A stretch of 64,000 nt of DNA from Brugia malayi (lineage: Eukaryota > Nematoda > Chromadorea > Rhabditida > Onchocercidae), in contig NW_025062476.1 of assembly GCF_000002995.4 (NCBI RefSeq), positions 6,561,001 through 6,625,000 on the forward strand. The letters run 5' to 3'. The notes under the pieces were generated by a model, which did not search any database, had not been told where the DNA came from, and worked only from the letters and a program-made list of their open reading frames with translations. Made by a program: the position numbers and the translations under genes. The number at the start of each line of letters is the position of its first letter. The first letter of the stretch is position 1. This document shows positions 17,806 to 27,847 of the stretch, piece by piece.

Positions 17806-20800
17806 ATGCAAAACGATCACTGCAATCGACGTAATTTATCAATGCCAAGATGGATCCAAATCTGGCTTAAGCTTTCAACACTGATATGTAGCCTGGACGT
17901 TGCTTATACCATGCTTCGTCCACATACCCTTCGGGGTAATACACTGGGAATCTTCTATGAATTATGTTCGTCTCTCCTCCATTTATTCACAGGAACACAT
18001 ATATGTAATTAATAAAAAGGAAAGAACCCATTAGTCTCTTCCGACAAATTTAAAAATTGAGAAGGAATTTATGTTTACATATTTTTCATAAAAAATCAGC
18101 ATGCAAAGCAACCATTCCATACATAATGGTAACTTAAATAACCACTGATCTCATGATTTTAATTCATATGGAAGGTTACATTTTTTATAAAAACGTAATT
18201 CATATATTTTCATATGCTCTATTAATGGTCACGAAAAAAGTGGTTTTTTTTTTTTTTTTCTAAGCATTCAATTTCATTGTTGCTCAGATAAATTGATTAT
18301 ATGACATCTGCAGTGATAAGGCAAGCTATCTACAAATAATTCTTTCTGCGAAAAATTAGAAAAGTGAAGATTTCATTGAACTTCTGCAATGTCGTAGCAA
18401 TGAAATAGAGGTCGTTGACTTAAATTTAAAAAGCCACGAGGATTTTTAAACTAACCCAGTCTTCAGTTTTCTGATTACTGTTAAAATCAAGACCGGAATG
18501 AATGTTTGAGGAAAGGTATGAGAATGCATTCCGAACATTAACATGAATGATTCTATTTACGCCTCTAACATCAGCCAAATCGTCTTGTCGGATAACGATT
18601 CCCTTCCGTACTTCCAAAAAGAAAGATCTGCATTAGTTGTAAAACACGTAATTTGATTCTACAGGGAATATCTATAGTGACGTTGATCTAAGATATGCCA
18701 CAACGAATGATATTGTTACAATGGCTACTGGACGTCTGATGGTCATCGAGATAATCTTAAATATTGCTGCGCTCTATCTGGTGAACCTTATTCATTTAAA
18801 AGTTTAGATGTGACTTCACGTAGCACTCTGTAAAACATATTAAACTTCCAGTTAGTTCAACCATTTGCAATATATAATAAATATTCTGATACTATTCCTA
18901 CCACTCAATAGATAACTTGTTAGGTAACGAGTAATTATTTTTTTTTTCCAACCAAAATAGTCCAAAATAATACAAAACTTCTCGCCGCAAAATTAGAAAA
19001 CAAAGTTTAAAATTTCATTTTCATAAAAAAAAGAAGCTATAAACCTCAACCTTTCTGTTCTTCATATTTTTTGCCATTATTTGTTTTTTTCCGGGTTTAC
19101 TTTTTATGAAGTATGGAAAAAATTAACTCAGAAAGATTACTGATTAGAAAAGTTTTTTTTTTTTTTTTTTCTAATATCCAAGCTAATTTTTGAATGAAGA
19201 TGAAAGTTCACGATAAGTAAAGTTCAAAGAATGATGTTGAATTTATTGAAAATGTTCTTTAAACAGCTTTAAACAGACAAATTGTAGAGATTGATTTACC
19301 AAAAAATGTTTTACGATTCATTACTACTTTAGTGAAAATTTAATTTCAATAGGAATTTACAGATGATAAATTTAATGTTACTGAATTTTGCCTCATTTTT
19401 GCTCTTATAGTCTCCTTTCAATTTGTTCAGCTTTTAACTTTAAACTTTCTGTGAATGATTTTCAGGATGAATATTGGCTGTGGCAGGCTCTTCACAAGAC
19501 TTTTTAAAAAACATTTTTTAGATTGCTTTCACAAACACTTAAAAATACTCTTGATTTTTATTCTTGGTAATTCACGAAGTTGAAATATTGGAAGTAGAAA
19601 TAGAAGAGTTTTATTTTTTAGTGTCGACACTACCCTCGTCAAGCCAAATTAACTGCTTTCCTGACAAGTGCATTTGTTTTCTGGAAAACTCTTCTTTACA
19701 TGACAATGTTTATCGCACCGCCCCAAGGTTTGTTTTTTCCTTCTCATCTTTCGAGCTAGTCAATATGATTGACATATATAATATCAATCAATCATATTGA
19801 TTGATATTATATATGTCTCTCCTAATCAATCAGATTTATCTTTTTTTTTTCAGAGGTAATTTTAAGTAAAAAGATGGCTCATCCATTATTAAATGTAGCA
19901 TTTCGTTCAAATGATTATGCCTAATTGTGCACAATTTCAATAAGAAGAATTAATCTATAAGCTATTTTAGATATATATTCTTATTTATTATTCAAATAAT
20001 TTATTATGTATTACTTCTATTTGTAATTCAAATAACATCTTAACGTTCAACTGACTGTTTTTGCTTTATTTTTTAAATTTCAAATCAACCATACAATCAG
20101 TTTCAGTCTGATCAATACCGATGAAAATATTAAATGATACTTTGCAGAATTTTTGTTCTTTTCCATTTTATCTCTTAAATGCATTTCTCTACTTCCTCTA
20201 TCAACAAACACTTTCCGAGCAAATCAAAATGTTCAAATAAATACGTTGTTTATCACTTCCCTCAATGCAATTATGGTAAACTATACCATCGTATTTAGTA
20301 ATTCAACTTCCTTTACTTTCTCGAAGCTTAGATGTCTAAATTATTTCTTAGGTCCTAAAATAATCTTAACAGCGATCAAATATATTTAGGGTTATCAACG
20401 AACAATGCGGAAGATCTTATTTGAAAATTATTTATTTGATGCAGTATTCTTGTTTCGTGAATTCAATATTTTCTTACAAAACTGATTGTAGTTTGACATA
20501 AAATTTTTAGCCAATTTTATTAAAAGCTTTGCTTTGTCACTTATCAAAGTAATGGCTTGAAAAAAAGACAGGACAAATTGTTGTCAAATGATGACTGTCA
20601 CTTAATCACTACTTAATCTATCATTGAATTAAATGAAAAAAGTTTTCTGATTTCGTTTAATAAACATTTCAACGACGGTAAGTTGATGACTTTTGTATAT
20701 CAAATCTTCAGTGGACAGTCTATACTGAATAAGTTCTATTAAGGATTTCACATTCTGTCAATCAAACTTTCACTTCCATATTAAAGTCGTTTTTATATTT

Positions 20801-21802
20801 GAGAGTAGTTTTGCTACCTAAAATCAAATTTCGTATATTCACAACTCATTGTTATCGGTGAGAGAAATTTGCAAACTTTAACAGACACACACACACACAC
20901 ACAAAAAAAAAAGCCTAACTAAAGTTTCGCTATTCCAAGAAAGCTACCAAATTGTTCAGGCCGTCAACTGGGCTCATTTATGAAACCAGTGTACATACGG
21001 AATAAGAAGGAATATAACACTCACATTTCTGCTTTTGCTGAAAAGTTAAATAAATGATCATGAGGATTGAAGCACCTTTAAAGGGATATTTTATGCATTC
21101 CACGTAAATGAATTTTTAATTAGTAAAGTACGTGTATTGTGGTGAGTTTGTACGGTTGATTGAGTAAATAAATGAATAAAGTAGTGAAATAAATTGAATG
21201 ATTCAGCAGTTGAACAGGTCAAAAGTCCTAGAGATCTTGTTTAGTAACAAATGAATTAAATTGAATTCATTAAAGGAAAAGAAGTAGTATGGAAAACTAT
21301 TCGAATTAATCTTGAAACAAAGGCATTAACTAGTTCTAGTTAACAAAGCTTAAGTCAAGAATCCCTACATTCTGCGTTATTATCTTATAAGTGTATGTAA
21401 TATGTGACGCCGATTCTGCAGTTAAACTAATTTCAAGAAGTCGAAGAGACATGGAAATATAACCGACCAGTTTGATATTAGTAATTTCATTTTGACTTGA
21501 AGATTTTTTTTTTTTTTTGGTTTTAAATGAATTTTTCTTACTTTTCTAATTTTTTTGACTACTAAAAAGGTTGCGAAAGTAATGAACTGTCTGTTCTCAT
21601 ATATTTGGTTATTATAAATGTTTAACAAATAATTTACCACGACGGATTGTTCCTCATTTCAGGATCAGCTAATTATTTGGCTGAATCAGCTGGCATATGG
21701 AAGCAAGTCTTCATTTTCTGGCTTCCGGATCTTGTTTGGTGTTTTGTCCCACTAGCTGCTATGATGCATTTATGGAGTGAATTGATCAGTCCCAATACAT
21801 AA
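17806..21802 (+). CDS. Four-helix membrane protein, probably EXPERA/EBP-like
   Basis: Predicted multi-pass membrane protein of 163 residues; sterol-binding or isomerase-like function is only suggested by family resemblance. Exons 17806-17935, 18665-18780, 19622-19727 and 21663-21802 join in phase (1, 0, 1). Hydrophobic helices lie at about 16-37, 62-82, 92-112 and 131-154. Short signatures are YTMLRPHTLRG after helix 1, SDVDLRYATTND before helix 2, FVFWKTLLYM in helix 3 and WLPDLVWCFVPL in helix 4. This arrangement, with W-K-T in the third helix, resembles EXPERA proteins. An acceptor-like site (TTACCAG) lies just before the start codon. Intron 3 (19728-21662) contains a perfect palindrome and the outer edge of the 4-kb inverted repeat, so the last exon lies inside the left arm and has an antisense duplicate at 31174-31313. 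AATAAA at 21930-21935 is a likely polyadenylation signal. Confidence 0.8.
19771..19817. repeat. Perfect 22-bp palindrome with 3-base loop
   Basis: Bases 19771-19792 are exactly the reverse complement of 19796-19817, separated by CAT. The hairpin lies 44 bp into intron 3 of the membrane-protein gene, close to the 5' splice site. It is AT-rich and could extrude as a cruciform or form an RNA hairpin. Confidence 0.97.
20885..20903. repeat. CA microsatellite
   Basis: Nine to ten AC dinucleotides followed by an A run, inside intron 3 of the membrane-protein gene, about 225 bp before the inverted-repeat boundary. Confidence 0.9.
21113..21227 (+). repeat. 115-bp dispersed repeat, copy 2, spanning the left-arm boundary
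   Basis: Matches copy 1 at 12149-12263 over 115 bp with one visible difference. The first 15 bases lie outside the inverted repeat; the remaining 100 form the outer end of the left arm. The arm boundary therefore cuts through a pre-existing repeat unit. Confidence 0.92.
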
Positions 21803-24800
21803 TTGTAAATGTGTTCTTAAGTCCATTGATTGAATTCCGAATTTCAAAATACCTTATCACGATGATGTGTTCTTATTGTCTCGTTTAATTAGTTAGCATT
21901 GCTTTGCTACTAACTTTGTAATAGCTGTTAATAAATACTCTTAAAATAATTATAGTAATTGACCATTGGTAATAATTGTCGAATATTTCCTTACACTGAA
22001 TCTTTGCACATATTTGTTACCTTCCTTTCCCATTTATGCCTATTATTTTTAACTTATAACATACTGGTGTGATGCAACTCTATCCATTTCTCATTTACCT
22101 TTTATAATTTCGCTATTTCGTTTATTCCTATTTGCAGTCATATTAGTAACTTCTCCAAGAATGAGTGACATTATCAATTAATACCTCCTAGTTATTTATT
22201 TATCTATTTATTTGCTCATTTTTATTTATTATTATAATTATTGCTCTCTGAGTGGTCAAATTTTCCTGTTTGATTGTCAACAGAACTGCAAGAATAATTT
22301 TCGCAATTTTCATGATTGCGATACTGCTATCAGCATCAAAATCTCATGCAAGCAACAACCTATTTCCCCGTACCTACAACCTATTTCTTATCATTGAGCA
22401 CCATCATATTGTGTTTTCTGCTCAGCAGATTTTTTAAATTATCAGATTTCAAGTAAGCTTAACAAATTTTATTCAAAAATGTTCGCATGAATAATAAAAG
22501 CAGTTTCAATATCTCGAGAAGCAATGAGAAGAGCTGAATCTTTGAATTACAGGAGGTTTGGGAGTCGAAACTTTATTAAGCTTACTTGAAAAAAAAAAAA
22601 TCGAAGTCGAAATAACTTCACATTTGGGTGACTGAAAAAGAAGTAAAAATAGGTCCAGTATTTATTGTATGACTGTCCCATACACTTTTCGTTGCGCATT
22701 TATGAATTGATTAATGTCACTTTTTTTTATTTTTTATTTAGGAGACGATAGCACCGCTGCTTTTCTAAAATTAGAATCAAATGTTTTTCAGAACAGAGAT
22801 CACAGCGAGCAATATATTCAAAAAGCCTTCTTTTATGTAACTGTGAAAACAATGTCACTACAATTAAAGCTAGGCAGATTAATGATAACGATGACAAATG
22901 TTAAAAATTAGTGACAAAAAAATGTCAAAAAGAGAATGATGAATCAATATGCTGCTTTATTTTTAATTCTTTCGTATTTTCACAGTTGACATGCGCTTCT
23001 CGAGTTGAATGATACATATGCTTTAATGAGTCTGCATCTATGGTCAAAACAAATAGTATTTCTCCAATAATCTCAAATATATAACTTTGAATTTTGAAAA
23101 TGACACATGAATTAATAAGTGGTGCTATTTCTAAAAACATTTCATAGTGGTACCACTAATTAATTTACCACAGAGCTACGAGCATTTAACTAGCAAGTTA
23201 AAGGCCAATGATTTGGCTTCTTGATAAAGATGTATAGTTTCAGATGACCATCGCTGGTCAAGTTAGCAATATGTTTAAGCAATTAGCTCCGAGTTCATGT
23301 CTTCTTTTCTAATATTTGTAAGATTTTTTCTAGTAATTAATTATCGAACATCGTACAAAATGAAACTCAAACTTAACTTTTTACAATTTTGAAAAATGCA
23401 ATTATTCATTATCATTCTTCCGACAATTACATTTATTCCTTACACAAAACTCAAAAATTTTGTTAAAGGGAAACAATCTATATGAATAGATATATACACC
23501 AGCGATCATATGCCTACACTTAACTGACCACTTGTTCACTGGAATGATAACTAATTATATTAGTTATCATTCCAGTGAAATGATAACTAATTATATATAT
23601 TAGTTATCACTGGAATGATAACTAATTATATACTAATTATATATATACTGTTGTTGTAAACAATGAAAATGTATGGGAAACAGTTTCATACAATTAATAA
23701 TCATGATTATCAGTTGTTAATTCAACTTGAAACTTGACCCTTTTTTTTTAGAAATTTCAATAAAACTCTTTGTAATAGTGAAGTGAGCACTTGTACCGTA
23801 ATACACCATATAAAATTAAGTGATTTTGTAAGGGCATCCTTTAGGTAAAGAATTTAAAATTTATGTTCAAGTTTTTTTTCAGCAAAATGGGATCTTACAA
23901 TGATGTATTTCACAATAAAATTAAGTCAAATTATTGAGTACTAAGATACAAACTAAATCGAAAAAGCGTAGATGATTCAGCATTGATCGCCATGAAATTG
24001 CCAAATCTGAAGCATTCGGTGTTTGACCGGAAATATACATTAAAATGCTTACTTGGTACATCTCTGAAATTTTGTCTTGGACTATAAAAAGCCTGTGAAT
24101 TTCGAGTTTCTTTCAGTTGGAAGAGCACTCTCAAAAAGCAGGAACCAATTGAAGCAATTTTTCATACAGAAACTTATTCATTCTTTTAACTTAATAAAAC
24201 TGCGAAGTCAGCTTATTCGAAATCTTCCATTTTTCACTCATCTTAAAATTTGAATACTATTTGTTGCTGCTAATCTTTGTTTTTATTAATTAACTTTTGT
24301 TTTTTAGGCACAAATGGAAATGAAACAACTTTGTGCATACTGAATTTAAGTTGGTGAGTTAATAATAAACAACTATAGCAAGTACTCTAATGACAATTTC
24401 CAAATCAGTTTTAATTCGCTTAATCTCTCCATAATTCCACCTTTTGCTATAGATTGTTGAGTGAGCACTTTCTTCTTTATTTTTAATGCTTTATTAATTT
24501 TTAGTATTATAAATTTCTCACTTGTGTATTTGCATTTTTTTTTTTTTTTTTTGTCTAAATGTTCATTCTAGAACCTTCAAAACTGTGTCAATTAATACAT
24601 TTGGGTATTTATATAAAATATGGGATAGTAAAGGAATAAAGATAAAACAAATCAAAAAGTTAAATATCAAACTGACATTTTAAACTGGCTGCAACATTCT
24701 TATAACAGCACCGAATATGCTGCACAGCTTTTGATTTTTACGCATTTTTTCTGTTAAACCTGAAATGAAAATTCTTTATATATTGTCTTATTGCGCCAAA

Positions 24801-25131
24801 AGAAGTGAACAGTTTCTTGCAGTTTGACTTTGTGGCGCGAGTAATATATTTTTTGCACGCTTTTCGCTTTTTAAAATTATCGACAGTGAACTGGAATATT
24901 CCTTTCTCTATTGATATTCCGAATTTCTTGATATATCATTGATGGCGCTATTGTCAAATCTTTAAATCCACTGGATTATTCGAACATTGGTAACCACATG
25001 TAGTAACCACATTTTTTGCAAAACAAGAAACCAAAAACTCTGTACTCAGGTTAATTGATTTTGTATTGCTACTCCACCGTCATAGATATTTACAAACACA
25101 CTGAAATTTTTCAATAATAATAAGTTATTAA
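21128..25131 (+). repeat. Left arm of 4-kb near-identical inverted repeat
   Basis: 4,004 bp whose reverse complement is 27844-31842 (3,999 bp). Where I compared the arms base by base, differences were confined to a poly-T tract near 21503 (15 T versus 10, with adjacent changes including one G/A substitution) and a poly-A near 22590 (12 versus 13). Length accounting across the arms matches exactly these two indels. The left arm contains exon 4 of the upstream membrane-protein gene, a palindrome cluster at 23535-23640 and short open frames. No transposase or other mobile-element enzyme is encoded. Confidence 0.97.
23535..23640. repeat. Cluster of nested palindromes built on GATAACTAAT
   Basis: 23535-23579 is a perfect palindrome with 21-bp arms and a 3-base centre, containing TTCACTGGAATGATAACTAA. 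It is followed at once by a shorter palindrome (GATAACTAAT and ATTAGTTATC around TATATAT) and further copies of the same words up to 23640. The mirror copy lies in the right arm, with the 45-bp palindrome at 29396-29440. This is a hairpin inside a hairpin-forming locus. Confidence 0.95.
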
Positions 25132-25678
25132 TAGAGTTGACAATTTTCTCGTCTTTATTTATAAAAAAATGAATGTCCCAATAGGTTGAATTGCAGAACA
25201 TAATTATATTGGACCAAAGAACGCAGAGAAGACTAACTATACAATACCACGGATTAAATATTTTTTCAGTCAATGATTTTAATGCCATTTATTAATTAGT
25301 TTCCATACATGAAAGTGTTACATCCTTTGCACATTCCAAACTTTTATATTTTATTGCTTCTTTTTGATCAAATTGAAATTTTTTCTCGTAACAGTAGCTA
25401 AGCACATATGTCGAAATGCAACAATTAATTGTTGAAGTTGAAATATTTTAAGTTGCGTGCCCACAGAGTGGAATTTCATCTAAACCACTAATTCAGGAAA
25501 AGAAAATAAAGTGTGAGAAATAATGCGAATCGTACAGAGTAAAAACTGTTTATCTTTTTAGACGTTTAACTTCAACAATCTGAAACGGAAAACTTCCATT
25601 CGACCATTTTTGCTAGTTTTTGCTTACGTAACTCAATGTATTTTCCATTTCATATTTTAGGTTAATTTTACTTTATCA
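25132..25678. other. Left part of spacer between inverted-repeat arms
   Basis: About 550 bp upstream of the first zinc-finger gene, presumably holding its promoter. An open frame on the minus strand (25288-25046) crosses the arm boundary at 25131; the boundary-crossing part corresponds to the 3' untranslated region of the second zinc-finger gene in the other arm, so it is not treated as a gene. Confidence 0.6.
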
Positions 25679-26770
25679 ATGGGAAACATCATTTGGATCA
25701 ATCTTCTGCTTTGTATTGTTCTTTCAAGCGAAGTTTCAACGATATTAGCAATTAGTCATATTGCGGTAACTGCCCATTATCCCAGTTATTCATCTGACGA
25801 ATTTACCCTTTCCCACTCAAATGACACATCCGGTCAAAATCAAATATTTCAATTTGAGAATAACAACAGTGAGAACTTCTCAGAAATCCTCGACAACTTT
25901 GATTTGTCATTGCTTGATATAAATATGGCTACAGATAGCAATGCGAGAGAAAATCTTCATCCCGTAGTTGACAGCACTTCTGGTCAAAGTTCAGTAGTTG
26001 AGGAGAATTGTCGAAGCAGTGAGTACTTCTCAGACAATTTTAATATCCTCGATCATAGTGATTTGAATTCAATACTTGACCCAGATAATGGCATCGAATG
26101 GAGAAATGCCGATGAAGAATTACCAGAAATAAGTGATAATGAATTGCATAATAAGTTTTTGCTTGATCCCAAGTCGTTTGACTCCATTAAATTGCGGACA
26201 GTTGAGCACATAAGCAATAAAGAATCGAAAACCGGAACTGAACTCGTCACAGAGGGGAATTCACAACCAGCTGTTGTGCAAGATTTTTTTATCAGAGGTA
26301 CCATCAAGAATAAATTTTTTGCTTTAAATATATATATATATAAGAACGATTAAAGAATTTTTCGTGATTTAAGTTAATTGAAGTGTGTTCGATAAATTCA
26401 TCTTATGGCATTATTATTTCTATATCAACCCCCAGTTTGCATAAATTAATTAGCAAATGATAAAATGGAATGCCAATTTGAAAAGGTATATCATAGCAGA
26501 ATTTCAGAATATAAGTGTGCTTATCCCAGTTGTGATGTGAAAATGAAGAAAAGAAGTGAATATACAAAACATATCAAAATGCACGGTAAACCGTTTTTTT
26601 ATCAGTGCAAATTGCCTGGTTGTGGAAAAATATTCAGTTGCTCATCAACATTTAGCGCTCATAAGGCAATTCATCAACCTAAAGTTCGATGCGAAAACTG
26701 TGGCGATTTGTTCACTCGTTTTCAGACACTGAAAAAGCACAAAGAAGTTTATTGCAGAACTCCCCGTTAG
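25679..26770 (+). CDS. C2H2 zinc-finger protein with signal-peptide-like N-terminus (copy 1)
   Basis: Two exons, 25679-26297 and 26454-26770, phase 1, giving 311 residues. Residues 1-24 form a hydrophobic signal-like segment (IIWINLLLCIVLSS), unusual for a zinc-finger protein. Residues 40-205 are acidic and rich in Ser, Asn and Asp. Three fingers follow: C228/C233/H246/H250 and C258/C263/H276/H280, both with C-x4-C spacing, then C286/C289/H302/C307, a CCHC variant. A splice acceptor (TATTTTAG) is 20 bp before the ATG. It sits in the spacer between the two inverted arms, upstream of a related copy. Function is unknown: nucleic-acid binding is likely from the fingers, while localisation is uncertain because of the N-terminus. 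The first exon could instead begin at an internal ATG (25925), which would remove the signal segment. Confidence 0.78.
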
Positions 26771-27243
26771 TTTTTCGAATTCAACAAAATTTTTAACATT
26801 TATTTACTTGTTAGAGAATGTAATGTACTTAGAAATAGTTATAACAGTGGAGCAGTAATATAAAATTCAGTGCATATTGCCATACTTTTTTAATTTTACT
26901 AAAGAGGTTGCTTATCATTCGTCTGTATAAGGAAATCAATGTTTGGTAGCTGCTGATGTAATAATAAGGAATAGGGTAAAAAGATTCAAACAGTTGGATT
27001 TAAAAAGTGTTGACAGTGGCAACAGTAAAGTAATCAATGATGCATCAACAAACTTAAAAGAGAAACGAATATTCCGTTACATTCTTGATTACATTACCAG
27101 CATCTTTTCAATACTACGGAAGAATGTGGAATTGCCTACATTTCATATTCTTTCATTGTATCAAAACGATTCCATTCGATTTATGTGCTACAAACTGCTA
27201 CAAATTGCTTATTTCTTCTGGCTCAGTGAAACAAACATCATAG

Positions 27244-27847
27244 ACAAAAATATTCCTCCTAGGCCTTATAAAGGAAGATTCAAAGTCCGAGCAAATTGCG
27301 GTAAACAGACGAAAAGATGATGTACCAAATTTACAATTATCTGTTGTACAAGATTCTTTCATCAAAGGTAGGATTAAGATTGAGCTTCTTGCTTCAAATA
27401 TATTCAAAAAAATGATAATAATAACAATAATAAACTACATGCAATTATTTAGTTAATTAATGGTGCAATGAATTCATTATATATTAATGATATTTCTATC
27501 ATTAGCTTTCAAATTGTATTATTTAATTAGCAGATGGTAAAAAAAAATATCACATCAGGAACATTTCAGATGGACAAAAGTATAGGTGTGGCTTTTCTGG
27601 TTGTAATGTGAGTATCCAGGAAACAGCCGAATATATAAAACATATTAAAAAGCACAATAAGCCAGGTGTTAATCGATGCAATTGGTATAAATGCGGGAAA
27701 ATATTTCGTTTTCCACAAGGGCTTTGTTCGCATTATGAGAAGCATAAACCTAAACTTCAGTGCATGAAATGTGGCAAATTCTTCAGTTATAATAATTCAC
27801 TGAAACAGCACGAAAAATATTATTGCAAAGTCGCCGTTTGTTTTTAA
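27244..27847 (+). CDS. Paralogous C2H2 zinc-finger protein (copy 2), 5' end broken or unresolved
   Basis: The second exon, 27531-27847, is 317 bp, the same length as its counterpart in copy 1, and encodes three fingers with the same spacings: C-x4-C (YRCGFSGC), C-x4-C (RCNWYKC) and C-x2-C-x12-H-x4-C (CMKCGKFF to YYC). The preceding exon end (VVQDSFIK, donor after 27367) parallels VVQDFFIR in copy 1. Reading upstream in this frame meets a stop at 27241-27243, while the adjacent frame is open over 26943-27320. The N-terminal exon is therefore either frameshifted or starts differently, and no signal-like segment was found. Tandem duplication is clear. The stop codon (27845-27847) coincides with the start of the right inverted-repeat arm, so the 3' untranslated region lies inside the arm. 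Partial pseudogenisation is likely. Confidence 0.6.

Noticed and set aside
23535..23640. CRISPR-like repeat array
   Set aside because: The repeats are nested palindromes without regular unique spacers, and the genome is eukaryotic.
22714..24134. Short open frames in the inverted-repeat arms (and their mirror copies at 28841-30261)
   Set aside because: No domain, no phase-consistent exon chain, and the identity between copies reflects recent duplication rather than selection.
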